DNA of 64,000 nucleotides from Chitinophagaceae bacterium (lineage in GTDB: Bacteria > Bacteroidota > Bacteroidia > Chitinophagales > Chitinophagaceae), in contig JAFKGR010000008.1 of NCBI GenBank assembly GCA_017307735.1, positions 62,001-126,000 of the forward strand, in the 5' to 3' direction. The notes under the pieces were generated by a model. The model had not been told where the DNA came from, did not search any database, and saw only the letters and a program-made list of their open reading frames with translations. Numbering within the stretch: position 1 is the first letter of the stretch; each line of letters begins with the position of its first letter. Shown here one piece after another: positions 55,994-64,000 of the stretch. Position numbers and translations under genes: made by a program.

Positions 55994-58354
55994 ATGAAGA
56001 ATTGGATTTTAGCTTTTAGCTTTTTCCTTCCTGTACAGGCTTTTTGTCAATCGACACTTACCATTGAAAAGATTATGCAGGATCCGAAATGGATTGGCAC
56101 TTCTCCATCTTCTCCTTTCTGGAGTGTGGGAAGTGATACCCTGTTTTTTGAATGGAACCCGGAAAAAGCGCCGTCAGATTCTATTTATTTTATCACGTTA
56201 AAAAATCACAATCCTCAAAAAGCATCTCCCGGGTTGAAAACGAGTCTTATTGCTGACAGAAGTGTGAGATACAATACTGCTCACACGGCAATGGTATTTG
56301 CGCATGATGGTGATATCTTTTATAAATCATTAAAACGTGTCCGTTATGTACGGATTACCGAGACTGCTGATATGGAGTCGAATCCTGTTTTTTCTTTTGA
56401 TGGTAAAAAAGTTGTTTATCAGCGTGGAGATGATTTGTATGCGTGGGATATTGTTTCAGGGCAAACCAGCCAGTTAACACGGTTCATGAATTCAAAACCG
56501 GTTAAGCCAATGGAAAAACTTACGGAAGAAGAAAAATGGTTGCAGGATCAGCAGACAAAATATATGCAGGTGTTGAGAGAGAGAAAAGAAAAAGCCGATT
56601 TGGAAAAAGCCTATAACGAGGCGCACAAGGTAAAAGACAATATTCCTGAATTGTATTCCGAAGGGAAACCGGTTTTTGGGCTTTCAATCAGCCCGGATGG
56701 AAGATCAGTTGCATACAAATTATTTGAAAGGCCCAAAGCAGGGCGGGCAACCATTGTACCGAATTACATTACTGAATCAGGATATACTTCGGATATTCCT
56801 GGCCGTCAAAAAGTGGGAGAACCTCAATCCACATCCTCATTGTTTGTGTATGATTTCAAACAGGATACAATGATGAAAATACCAACTGATTCTTTGGAGG
56901 GAATACGGCAGATCCCTGAGTTTTATAAGGATTATCCGAAGGAATACGAAAGAATGAAAAAAGAAGATAAGCCCAAATATGTAACCTTTGGATTCAGAAG
57001 TGAATGGTCAGCCGATGGCAGGTATTTGCTGACGGATATTTTTTCCATTGATAACAAAGATCGCTGGATTGTACTTTGGGATGCCTATGCACACCGGTTG
57101 ATTCAGGCAGATCACCAGCACGATGAGGCGTGGATAGGTGGCCCGGGAATGTATGGCTCACTCGGATGGATTGATGACAACACAATTTATTTTCAAAGTG
57201 AAAAAACCGGATATTCTCATTTATATACTTACGATGTAAAAACGAACCAGGCCAGGGCGCTGACCTCAGGTAATTACGAAGTGCAAAGCACTGATTTGAG
57301 CCCGGATAAAAAGTTCTTTTACATTACAACTAATGAAACAGATCCGGAACAGAAACAATTTTACCGTTTAAGAATCAGTGATGGCAAGCAGGAACGCCTG
57401 ACCACAATGACCGGTGGAAATAAAGTGACCGTATCTCCCGACGGAAAACAATTGGCAATTCTTTATTCCTTTGCCAACAAGCCCTGGGAACTCTATCTGC
57501 AAAAAAGTGAACCGGGTAGCAAGGCAGAACAAATTACAGATAAGGCCATGAGTGATGAGTGGAAAGCTTATCCCTGGAGAGTTCCGGACTTCATCACTTT
57601 TGAAGCGAGAGATGGTGCACAGGTTCATGCGCGTTTGTTCAAACCTGCGAATGCAAAACCCGGTGCACCTGCGGTGGTTTTCGTACATGGAGCGGGTTAT
57701 TTGCAGAATGCCCACAGATGGTGGAGCGATGCGTATTTCAGAGAGTATATGTTTGATAATTTTTTGGCGGATCACGGATATTATGTGATAGATGCTGACT
57801 ACCGGGGAAGTGCAGGATACGGCAGAGACTGGCGTACGGGTATTTACAGGCACATGGGAGGAAAAGACCTGAATGATAATGTGGATGCTGCAAATTATCT
57901 GGTCAAAACTTTTGGTGTAGATCCGCACCGGATTGGAATTTTCGGAGGTTCGTATGGAGGTTTCATTACTTTAATGGCCATGTTTACCACACCGGATGTG
58001 TTTGCTGCAGGCGCCGGATTGCGTTCCGTAACAGAATGGGATAATTACAATCATGGATACACGAGCGATATTCTCAATGAACCCTACAATGACAGCATAG
58101 CTTATCATCGCAGCTCACCTATTTATTTTGCTGAGGGATTGAAAGGCCATTTATTGATGTGCCATGGTATTGTGGATCAAAACGTACATGTGCAGGATAT
58201 TATCAAACTCACACAAAGATTAATTGAGTTGAAAAAAGAAAACTGGCAACTCGCTCTTTTCCCGATGGAAAATCACGGTTTCGAAGAACCGACAAGCTGG
58301 ATGGATGAATACAAACGCATTTTCAATTTGTTTGAAACGGTTTTGAAAAAATAG
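55994..58354 (+). CDS. Exported S9 peptidase, DPP-IV-like
   Basis: A 786-residue peptidase with a signal peptide (ILAFSFFLPVQAFC). An N-terminal beta-propeller (about 60-520, with repeating SPDGK-type phrases) is followed by an alpha/beta-hydrolase domain: Ser653 in GGSYGGF, Asp728 in GIVDQNVH and His761 in ENHGFEE. It likely removes dipeptides or small peptides outside the inner membrane. A second S9-family enzyme is encoded at 36825-38993. Confidence 0.93.
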   Translation: MKNWILAFSFFLPVQAFCQSTLTIEKIMQDPKWIGTSPSSPFWSVGSDTLFFEWNPEKAPSDSIYFITLKNHNPQKASPGLKTSLIADRSVRYNTAHTAMVFAHDGDIFYKSLKRVRYVRITETADMESNPVFSFDGKKVVYQRGDDLYAWDIVSGQTSQLTRFMNSKPVKPMEKLTEEEKWLQDQQTKYMQVLRERKEKADLEKAYNEAHKVKDNIPELYSEGKPVFGLSISPDGRSVAYKLFERPKAGRATIVPNYITESGYTSDIPGRQKVGEPQSTSSLFVYDFKQDTMMKIPTDSLEGIRQIPEFYKDYPKEYERMKKEDKPKYVTFGFRSEWSADGRYLLTDIFSIDNKDRWIVLWDAYAHRLIQADHQHDEAWIGGPGMYGSLGWIDDNTIYFQSEKTGYSHLYTYDVKTNQARALTSGNYEVQSTDLSPDKKFFYITTNETDPEQKQFYRLRISDGKQERLTTMTGGNKVTVSPDGKQLAILYSFANKPWELYLQKSEPGSKAEQITDKAMSDEWKAYPWRVPDFITFEARDGAQVHARLFKPANAKPGAPAVVFVHGAGYLQNAHRWWSDAYFREYMFDNFLADHGYYVIDADYRGSAGYGRDWRTGIYRHMGGKDLNDNVDAANYLVKTFGVDPHRIGIFGGSYGGFITLMAMFTTPDVFAAGAGLRSVTEWDNYNHGYTSDILNEPYNDSIAYHRSSPIYFAEGLKGHLLMCHGIVDQNVHVQDIIKLTQRLIELKKENWQLALFPMENHGFEEPTSWMDEYKRIFNLFETVLKK

Positions 58355-58377
58355 CAGGCGCTGAATTTTTCTATTAT

Positions 58378-58411
58378 AAAAAAAATGCTGTCCGTGTGGG
58401 CAGCATTTTTT
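58378..58411. terminator. Bidirectional terminator
   Basis: AATGCTGTCC-GTGT-GGGCAGCATT stem flanked by A-run on the left and T-run on the right, between the convergent peptidase and hypothetical genes; it can serve both strands. Confidence 0.88.
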
Positions 58412-58432
58412 CTGAGTGCAGTATTAGTATTA

Positions 58433-58915
58433 TTAAAGAATCAATGCGAGTAAGACAATGGCAACGACAACTCCCAATCCGAGCCAGGCCCATTTTTGTC
58501 TGTTTTTCCTTACCTCTTCAGCTCCGGGAATGATGTAAGATAAAAGAACCCCGATAAGTCCTGTTAATATCCCGAGTGCAAACCATCCTCCGTTAAATCC
58601 ATCTGTAAAATCCCTGCCAGCCATCATGTTGCTGATCTTTTGTGTATTCACGGTATTATCTGCCGAGATGGCTTTCCTCAGTTTTCGCTGGCTCAGTTTA
58701 AAACTGATCTTTTGAAAAATGTTTAAATGCTTTCCTGAAAGTAATTCGTACTCTTTTACTTTCATCTGAGATAAATCTTTCAGACTGACTGTGTGATTAT
58801 TTCCCAGGGGCAGGAAAATCTCCGTGGCTTTTGGGGGTGTTGTAGTATTTACAAATGATGCAAAAGTTAACCCTCCAAAGACGAGTGCGAGGAGCAGGAT
58901 GCCGATTTTTTTCAT
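58433..58915 (-). CDS. Hypothetical membrane protein
   Basis: A 160-residue protein with an N-terminal signal peptide or anchor (ILLLALVFGGLTFASF), a charged middle (about 45-95, with ISFKLSQRKLRKAIS) and two C-terminal spans (ALGILTGLIGVLLSYIIP and WLGLGVVVAIVLLALIL). The pattern of a short lipid-facing protein with a helix before a two-span end occurs often in Bacteroidota without known role. Confidence 0.65.
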   Translation of the reverse strand: MKKIGILLLALVFGGLTFASFVNTTTPPKATEIFLPLGNNHTVSLKDLSQMKVKEYELLSGKHLNIFQKISFKLSQRKLRKAISADNTVNTQKISNMMAGRDFTDGFNGGWFALGILTGLIGVLLSYIIPGAEEVRKNRQKWAWLGLGVVVAIVLLALIL

Positions 58916-59105
58916 GGGTGAATTTTATTTAAATGGTTAATGAAATCAAAATAATTTTAAGCCATTGTAAATATATAAATGATTATCTTCCCGTAAGTAA
59001 ATAAATATCAACATCTTTTTCAGGTAAATCGTACGATGGTTTAAAGTTTTTTTCTGCCTGAAAGGTTTTACATGAAAAATGCTGGCTTTGGACGAGATGG
59101 GTGAA

Positions 59106-59144
59106 ATAAAAAGACCGTTTTGAAAATTGATTCCAAAACGGTCT
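59106..59144 (-). terminator. Terminator of rpsP
   Basis: AGACCGTTTTG pairs with CAAAACGGTCT (11 bp); on the minus strand the stem is followed by TTTTTATTT. It lies 28 bases after the rpsP stop. Confidence 0.88.
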
Positions 59145-59172
59145 GCAAAGATTTTTCAGAGATGAAAAAGCG

Positions 59173-59673
59173 TTATTCAGCTTTGTCTTCCTTCTTTTCT
59201 GAGTCAGGGTTTTCAGCAGTAGCCGTTGGGGCTGGAGCCGGTTCCTCTTTTTTGGGAGCTACTCTTTCTCTTTTTACATAAGCAGGACGTGAGGCTGCTC
59301 TTTCTCTTTTGTGTTTCTCCTGCCTTTTGGCGAATTCTGCATCATGGTCTTCACTCCATTTGGTGAATTTTTGCATGGCAGCCGCTTCGTCAAACAAACC
59401 GAGTGAAACGCCTCTGAGTAAATGCTTCAGGTATAAAACACCTTTGAAACTCAAAATTCGCCTGACAGTATCAGAGGGTTGTGCCCCCTTGTGTAACCAT
59501 TCAAGGGCTTTTTGCCTGTCGATTTGAATAGTTGCAGGAACTGTCAACGGATTGTAGGTTCCAAGTTTCTGAATGAATTTACCGTCTCTGGGACTTCTTG
59601 AATCAGCAACGACTATGAAATAAAATGGTCTCTTTTTAGAACCATGACGTTGCAATCTCATTTTTACAGCCAT
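59173..59673 (-). CDS. rpsP: Small ribosomal subunit protein bS16
   Basis: A 166-residue S16. The conserved core [35 protein letters not shown] and [10 protein letters not shown] is in the first 80 residues; the rest is a Lys/Glu/Ala-rich extension with [12 protein letters not shown], common in Bacteroidota. No Shine-Dalgarno. Encoded singly here, not with rimM or trmD. Confidence 0.96.
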   Translation of the reverse strand: MAVKMRLQRHGSKKRPFYFIVVADSRSPRDGKFIQKLGTYNPLTVPATIQIDRQKALEWLHKGAQPSDTVRRILSFKGVLYLKHLLRGVSLGLFDEAAAMQKFTKWSEDHDAEFAKRQEKHKRERAASRPAYVKRERVAPKKEEPAPAPTATAENPDSEKKEDKAE

Positions 59674-59729
59674 AAAAAATAAAAATTTTTTTTGGGTGGT
59701 GAAATAATTAGGTTAATAATAAAGGAGTG

Positions 59730-59761
59730 CGAAGATAACGTTCGCAATCTAAATATACAAA
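59730..59761 (-). promoter_or_regulatory. Promoter of rpsP
   Basis: On the minus strand TTTG (59758-59761), a 20-base spacer and TATCTTCG (59730-59737) give both elements, with the C variant in the -7 box. Confidence 0.65.
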
Positions 59762-59879
59762 AGTTTATAAATTATTTTGAACTTTTGTGAACAGGCTTCA
59801 ATTTTAAGCCTTAACAAATTGTTTGACTGATTTTTGATCAAAGATGGAGTCTGCCCGTTTCCCTATTCAATTCTTTTAT

Positions 59880-59887
59880 TATTTTCG
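59880..59887 (+). promoter_or_regulatory. -7 element four bases before the lpxC ATG
   Basis: TATTTTCG ends at 59887 and the ATG of the second lpxC start candidate is at 59892, spaced by CCGC only. The layout equals that of the fRMsr gene (39254-39266). Confidence 0.45.
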
Positions 59888-59891
59888 CCGC

Positions 59892-61322
59892 ATGGGACTC
59901 AAACAGCCTGGGAGTAAAGAAAAGTATTTTCAGCATACTCTTAAACAAGAAGTTTCAATTTCAGGAGCCGGTATTCATACCGGTAAATTTGTGACATTAA
60001 ATATTAAACCTGCAGCCCCTAATTATGGAATTCAATTTCAAAGGACTGATCTCTCCGGTAGCCCGCTAATCAAGGCAGATGTGGATAATGTGGTTGAAAC
60101 AAACCGCAGTACCACCATTGAAGCCAATGGTGGTCGTGTGGGCACCATTGAACATCTGATGGCTGCGCTGACCGGCATGGAAATAGATAATGCACTTATT
60201 GAAATCAATGGTGAGGAAGTTCCTATTTTGGATGGCAGTGCAGGATGTTTTATTGAGGAATTGTCAAAAGCGGGAGTAAAGCAACAGGAAGAAGAAAAAA
60301 TTTATTACCATTTGCACCACAATATTTCATTTGAAGATCATGAGAAAAAAGTGGAAATGGTGGCCCTTCCCTATGAAGGATATCGAATTAACACTTTAAT
60401 AGATTTCAACAGCAAAGTGTTGGGAACACAACACGCAGATTTGAGAAGGATTTCGGATTTCAAAACTGAAATAGCTCCCTGCCGCACCTTTTGTTTCTTT
60501 CATGAGCTGGAAGCCCTCGTAGAAAATAATCTGATCAAAGGCGGTGATATCAACAATGCAATTGTAGTGGTTGACAAACCTGTTGATGAAAAGCAGGTAA
60601 AAAGAATATCTGATATTTTCCATAGAAATGATATCAGGGTAAGTGAAACAGGAATTTTGAACAACCTGACTTTGCGTTTTCCCAATGAGCCTGCAAGGCA
60701 TAAATTGCTTGATGTGGTTGGTGATCTGGCATTGGTTGGTTATCCGTTCAAAGCGCACATCATTGCCAACAGGCCCGGCCATTCAACAAATGTCAGGTTT
60801 GCAAAAAAAATAAAAGAACACATAAAAGAATATAAGTATAAAGAGGAAGTCCCATTTTATGATCCATCTTTGCCGCCGTTGCTGGATATCCAAAAAGTTA
60901 CCAGGACATTGCCACACCGGTTTCCGTTTTTACTGGTTGATAAAATAATTGAGTTGACATCAACCCGTGTGGTAGCAATAAAAAATGTAACTTACAATGA
61001 ACAATTCTTTCAGGGTCATTTTCCGGGAAATTCTGTAATGCCGGGAGTGCTCATTGTGGAAGCATTGGCTCAGGCTGGAGGATTTATCGCAATTCCACAG
61101 AATTCGGACGATAAATATGATACTTACTTTATGAAGATTGATAACTGTAAATTCAAACAAAAAGTGGTGCCGGGTGATACACTCATTCTGAGAATGGAAT
61201 TGATGCATCCCATAAGAAGAGGTGTGTGTGAAATGAAAGGTACCGCCTTTGTAGGTGACAGGGTGGTGGCAGAGGCCATTCTTACCGCTCAAATTGTAAA
61301 AAGAACCCATTCAAATGATTAG
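59892..61322 (+). CDS. lpxC-fabZ: Fused UDP-3-O-acyl-N-acetylglucosamine deacetylase / (3R)-hydroxyacyl-ACP dehydratase
   Basis: A bifunctional enzyme of lipid A and fatty acid synthesis, fused as in most Bacteroidota. LpxC part (about 1-295): zinc histidine in EHLMAAL, EINGEEVPILDGSA, ARTF-type PCRTFCFFHELE, and HKLLDVVGDLALVG plus HSTNV. FabZ part (about 320-470): LPHRFPFLLVDKI and the catalytic QGHFPGNSVMPGVLIVEA. I start at 59892; an upstream ATG at 59844 would add 16 residues, ahead of a -7 box within that region. The end overlaps lpxA by eight bases. Confidence 0.94.
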   Translation: MGLKQPGSKEKYFQHTLKQEVSISGAGIHTGKFVTLNIKPAAPNYGIQFQRTDLSGSPLIKADVDNVVETNRSTTIEANGGRVGTIEHLMAALTGMEIDNALIEINGEEVPILDGSAGCFIEELSKAGVKQQEEEKIYYHLHHNISFEDHEKKVEMVALPYEGYRINTLIDFNSKVLGTQHADLRRISDFKTEIAPCRTFCFFHELEALVENNLIKGGDINNAIVVVDKPVDEKQVKRISDIFHRNDIRVSETGILNNLTLRFPNEPARHKLLDVVGDLALVGYPFKAHIIANRPGHSTNVRFAKKIKEHIKEYKYKEEVPFYDPSLPPLLDIQKVTRTLPHRFPFLLVDKIIELTSTRVVAIKNVTYNEQFFQGHFPGNSVMPGVLIVEALAQAGGFIAIPQNSDDKYDTYFMKIDNCKFKQKVVPGDTLILRMELMHPIRRGVCEMKGTAFVGDRVVAEAILTAQIVKRTHSND

Positions 61323-62130
61323 CCCCCTGGCACATATTCATCCTGATGCAAAAATTGGCAAGAATGTCCGCGTGGATCCATTTGCCATGATAGAAGGTAT
61401 TGTGAAAATCGGCGACGGTACTCACATCATGTCAGGAGCTGTAATAATGGATCACACCACCATTGGCAGAAATTGTAAAGTATTTCCCCACGCAGTTATA
61501 GGCGCCATTCCTCAGGATTTGAAGTTTGACGGGGAACTGACTACCGTAGAAATAGGAGATAATACAACTGTCCGCGAGTGTGTAACGATTCACCGCGGAA
61601 CCCGTGAAAAATGGAAAACCACCATTGGAAGCAATTGCCTCCTGATGGCTTATTGCCATATTGCCCACGATTGTGTAATCGGCAACAATGTGATCATTGC
61701 AAACGGGGTTCAACTGGCAGGCCATGTTGAAATAGGTGATTACGCAGGTATTGGAGGGCTGGCTGTTGCGATTCAGTTTTCTCATATCGGAACACATGCC
61801 TATATTTCGGGTAATTCAGAAATTGTAAAAGATGTGCCTCCCTTTATCAAAGTAGGAAGAAAACCTTTGAGCTATGAAGGAATCAATGCGGTTGGTTTGC
61901 AAAGGCGCGGATACAGCAGCGAAAGGATTACCAATATTCAGGAAATTTACAGAATTGTATATTTAAAAGGATTAAACGTATCTCAGGCTACTGCCCGGAT
62001 AGAACGTGAGATTCCGAATTCGGATGAAAAGGCCGAAATTCTTAGTTTTATTAAAACCAGCAAGAGGGGAATCGTAAAACATTCTTTTCATGAAGCCTGC
62101 GAGGAGAAACCTCAAATTATCAGCAAATAA
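61315..62130 (+). CDS. lpxA: Acyl-ACP--UDP-N-acetylglucosamine O-acyltransferase
   Basis: Transfers a hydroxyacyl chain to UDP-GlcNAc, the first lipid A step. The 271-residue protein is a left-handed parallel beta-helix of hexapeptide repeats (residues about 1-190), with the catalytic histidine in LMAYCHIAHDCVIGNN and the C-terminal helical domain with GLQRRGYSSERI. The AIQFSHIGTHAYISG stretch is divergent from the common VHQF.RIG.HAF form but in the same place. It overlaps lpxC-fabZ and is followed two bases later by the ATPase gene. Confidence 0.95.
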   Translation: MISPLAHIHPDAKIGKNVRVDPFAMIEGIVKIGDGTHIMSGAVIMDHTTIGRNCKVFPHAVIGAIPQDLKFDGELTTVEIGDNTTVRECVTIHRGTREKWKTTIGSNCLLMAYCHIAHDCVIGNNVIIANGVQLAGHVEIGDYAGIGGLAVAIQFSHIGTHAYISGNSEIVKDVPPFIKVGRKPLSYEGINAVGLQRRGYSSERITNIQEIYRIVYLKGLNVSQATARIEREIPNSDEKAEILSFIKTSKRGIVKHSFHEACEEKPQIISK

Positions 62131-62132
62131 TT

Positions 62133-62750
62133 ATGCGCATTCAACTCGGGAATGTTGGCAAAAGGTTCAATTCAGAATGGATTTTTAAAAATGTAAATTT
62201 CCGTTTTGAAGACGCGGGTAAATATGCAGTTACAGGGCCTAACGGATCGGGCAAGTCAACTTTTTTGTTATTGATCGCCGGTTTTATTTTACATAACAAA
62301 GGAACAATTTCTTATGTACAGGATGAAACTGAAATTTCTCCTGAAAAAATTAATCAGTATGTTTCATTGGCTGCCCCCTATCTTGAGGTAGTGGAAGAAA
62401 TGACATTGAACGAATTTTTTCATTTTCATTTTAAAATGAAACCTGCTATTGAATCCATGGATTTCAAAGAAATGGCAGAATGGGTTGATTTAAAAGATTC
62501 ATTTCACAAGCAAATCAGGTATTACAGCAGCGGTATGAAACAAAGGGTCAAACTCGCTCAGGCAATATTCAGCAATGTGCCGGTGATTCTGTTAGATGAA
62601 CCTTTAACCAACCTTGATAAAGCAGGCAATGATATGTATTACAGGTTGATTGAAAAGTTTGCAGCCGACAGATTGGTTATTGTATCGAGCAATGATGAGA
62701 GGGAATATTCTTTTTGCAATGAGCAATTAAAAATTTCTGATTTTAAATAA
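62133..62750 (+). CDS. Orphan ABC-transporter ATPase
   Basis: A 205-residue ATPase domain with Walker A GPNGSGKST, signature YYSSGMKQRVKLA and Walker B VILLDEPLTNLD. No permease gene is next to it. Position two bases after lpxA suggests co-translation and a part in envelope lipid or protein traffic, but the partner is not shown. The C-terminal region is short, as in single-domain exporter ATPases. Confidence 0.87.
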   Translation: MRIQLGNVGKRFNSEWIFKNVNFRFEDAGKYAVTGPNGSGKSTFLLLIAGFILHNKGTISYVQDETEISPEKINQYVSLAAPYLEVVEEMTLNEFFHFHFKMKPAIESMDFKEMAEWVDLKDSFHKQIRYYSSGMKQRVKLAQAIFSNVPVILLDEPLTNLDKAGNDMYYRLIEKFAADRLVIVSSNDEREYSFCNEQLKISDFK

Positions 62751-62795
62751 ACGGTAATGTAAAGGACCACCGGGAAAATGACTTTTGATTTATAT

Positions 62796-62803
62796 TATAT
62801 TTG
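62796..62803 (+). promoter_or_regulatory. -7 element of lspA
   Basis: TATATTTG, an exact TAnnTTTG match, 18 bases before the GTG start of lspA. No -33 TTTG at the usual distance. Confidence 0.5.
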
Positions 62804-62821
62804 CGACTTTAAAATTTCAAT

Positions 62822-63496
62822 GTGAAAGGATTTAAGGTTGTTTTAATCATTGCACTCATTGTTATTGCCGACCAGGCTTTGAAAATTTATATCAAGACAA
62901 ACTATCACATAGGAGAGTCTCACAACATTATCGGGGAGTGGTTCAGGCTTTATTTTATAGAGAATGAAGGAATGGCCTATGGCTGGAAATTTGGCGGGCA
63001 ATGGGGGAAAATATTTCTGACTGTTTTCAGAATGGGAGCCGTGGTATTTGGTGTTTTCTACATCAGGAATATCATCAGAAAGAAAATGCATCCCGGGTTT
63101 ATTTTTTGTGTGGCGTTGATTTTTGCCGGGGCGCTAGGAAACCTAATCGACAGCCTGTTTTATGGGTTGATTTTTGAATACAGCAGCCCTGTTACCATGA
63201 ATGTAGCGCACATTTTTCCACAGGTGGGCTATGCCGGATTCCTGCATGGCAACGTGGTGGATATGCTTTATTTTCCGATAATCAGAAATGCCACCATCCC
63301 TTCCTGGGTGCCGGTTTGGGGAGGAAGTGATTTCGAATTTTTCAGTCCTATTTTCAATATTGCAGATGCATCTATTTCTATCGGGATTATTACAATCCTT
63401 CTTTTTCAAAAGAGGTTTTTTAAATCGGCCGCAGGACAGGACCCTGCCAAATCAGAGAAGGAAAAACCGGTTCATGAAGAAATTTCTAATATCTGA
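62822..63496 (+). CDS. lspA: Lipoprotein signal peptidase (signal peptidase II)
   Basis: Cleaves lipoprotein signal peptides at the lipobox. The 224-residue protein starts at a GTG and has four spans; the catalytic aspartates are in GNVVDMLYFP and FNIADASIS, the conserved N-terminal residues include ADQALK and FRLYFIENEGMAYG. A longer extracytoplasmic loop between the spans (about 118-165) with a Trp-rich segment is the Bacteroidota form. It serves the many lipoproteins in this window. Own promoter candidate at 62796. Confidence 0.93.
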   Translation: MKGFKVVLIIALIVIADQALKIYIKTNYHIGESHNIIGEWFRLYFIENEGMAYGWKFGGQWGKIFLTVFRMGAVVFGVFYIRNIIRKKMHPGFIFCVALIFAGALGNLIDSLFYGLIFEYSSPVTMNVAHIFPQVGYAGFLHGNVVDMLYFPIIRNATIPSWVPVWGGSDFEFFSPIFNIADASISIGIITILLFQKRFFKSAAGQDPAKSEKEKPVHEEISNI

Positions 63497-63567
63497 AATT
63501 TAAATTGTATAATTTTAGATCGCAATAGGGGTAATTCTACCTGAGTAAAAATATAATTAATCTCCCC

Positions 63568-64000
63568 ATGAAAAGATTATTTCTATTTCATCAAAAAAAG
63601 TTATGGCTGTTGCCTTTTCTTTTTCTTACCATTTTTTCCTGCCGTAAGGAATACAGCGTAGAAAACCCGGATAACAACCCGCTTGCTGCAGGGAACTGGC
63701 AGTTCAAAGAAGGCGGAACACAGTTCGCAGGTGATATTGATACGGCATTCATCAGTGATGCCAACCAACTCAAGGAACTTCACTTAATGGGAACAAGCAA
63801 CGACGGTACCCAACAATTTAATCTGATTCTGTTTGGTAATTCTTTCACTCCGGGAACGTACAAGGCCTCGGCTTTTCAGGTTACTTTTCAATATGGAAAC
63901 AGTGTGCCCTTGCTCTATGATGCAAGCCAGCTCAATGGTGAATTTATTGTAAACATCACCTCTATCAATGATGCGATGGTTACCGGTACATTTAGTGGGA
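63568..64000 (+). CDS. Lipoprotein, 3' end beyond the window
   Basis: The ATG at 63568 opens a frame without a stop to the window edge. It encodes a lipoprotein signal with lipobox TIFSC (Cys25), a short linker (RKEYSVENPDNNPLAAG) and a beta-rich region (TGTFSG near the edge). Resembles short Bacteroidota lipoproteins that bind or display something on the outer membrane; family not recognised. Confidence 0.7.
   Translation, partial: MKRLFLFHQKKLWLLPFLFLTIFSCRKEYSVENPDNNPLAAGNWQFKEGGTQFAGDIDTAFISDANQLKELHLMGTSNDGTQQFNLILFGNSFTPGTYKASAFQVTFQYGNSVPLLYDASQLNGEFIVNITSINDAMVTGTFSG

Noticed and set aside
1..64000. tRNA, rRNA, CRISPR array or prophage genes
   Set aside because: No cloverleaf-like or repeat-spacer pattern and no phage structural or integrase gene was seen in the gaps; small RNAs cannot be excluded by eye.

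Overview
The window looks like a chromosomal segment of a Bacteroidota bacterium, probably in or near Chitinophagales/Sphingobacteriales. The evidence is a fused LpxC-FabZ gene, many Bacteroidota-type lipoproteins, a propeller sensor kinase with a LytTR regulator, -7 promoter elements of the TAnnTTTG/TAnnTTCG kind, and start codons that almost all lack a Shine-Dalgarno sequence. No rRNA, tRNA, CRISPR array, prophage or complete insertion sequence was seen. Genus-level placement is inference.

Region 1-9.3 kb is mixed metabolism: the 3' end of a family 2 glycoside hydrolase, two copies of a dispersed hairpin repeat, an esterase, 3-methyladenine glycosylase I, a lipoprotein, a GNAT acetyltransferase, an S10 carboxypeptidase, adenine deaminase, a transglutaminase-like protein and an NAD(P)-binding reductase. 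At 9.6-10.2 kb lies a decayed toxin-antitoxin pair: the antitoxin carries an in-frame stop and the PIN toxin a frameshift.

Region 10.4-26.7 kb forms a phosphate/phospholipid/glycerol neighbourhood: a Tat-exported phosphocholine-type phospholipase C, glpD, glpK, glpF, then a porin-pstS-pstC-pstA-pstB-phoU operon behind a Pho-box-like direct repeat, and the phoB-phoR two-component genes on the other strand. A Rpn-type nuclease gene sits between phoU and phoR. Together these could release phosphocholine and diacylglycerol from lipids, burn the glycerol part and import phosphate when it is scarce.

Region 26.8-33.4 kb has an amidohydrolase, a membrane protein with a Cys/His cluster, a HAD phosphatase, a tandem array of the same hairpin repeat next to a decayed acetyltransferase gene, a class V aminotransferase, and rpsF-rpsR-rplI. 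The rpsR start has a perfect AGGAGG Shine-Dalgarno, unlike every other gene examined here.

Region 33.8-44 kb is the least understood part: two paralogous lipoproteins with seven 'YWKNG' repeats each, two paralogous single-span mini-proteins, a small secreted beta-sandwich protein, a prolyl oligopeptidase, a free-methionine-sulfoxide reductase on an apparently leaderless mRNA, an AraC regulator whose 3' end runs into a decayed alpha/beta-hydrolase gene, and a possible Cys-rich micropeptide.

Region 44-64 kb holds a large one-piece propeller sensor kinase with its LytTR regulator, YceI, AsmA, OsmC, an MFS transporter, a haem-binding/DUF3347 pair, an SRAP protein, a DPP-IV-like peptidase, rpsP, and an envelope cluster lpxC-fabZ, lpxA, ABC ATPase, lspA, ending in a lipoprotein cut by the window edge.
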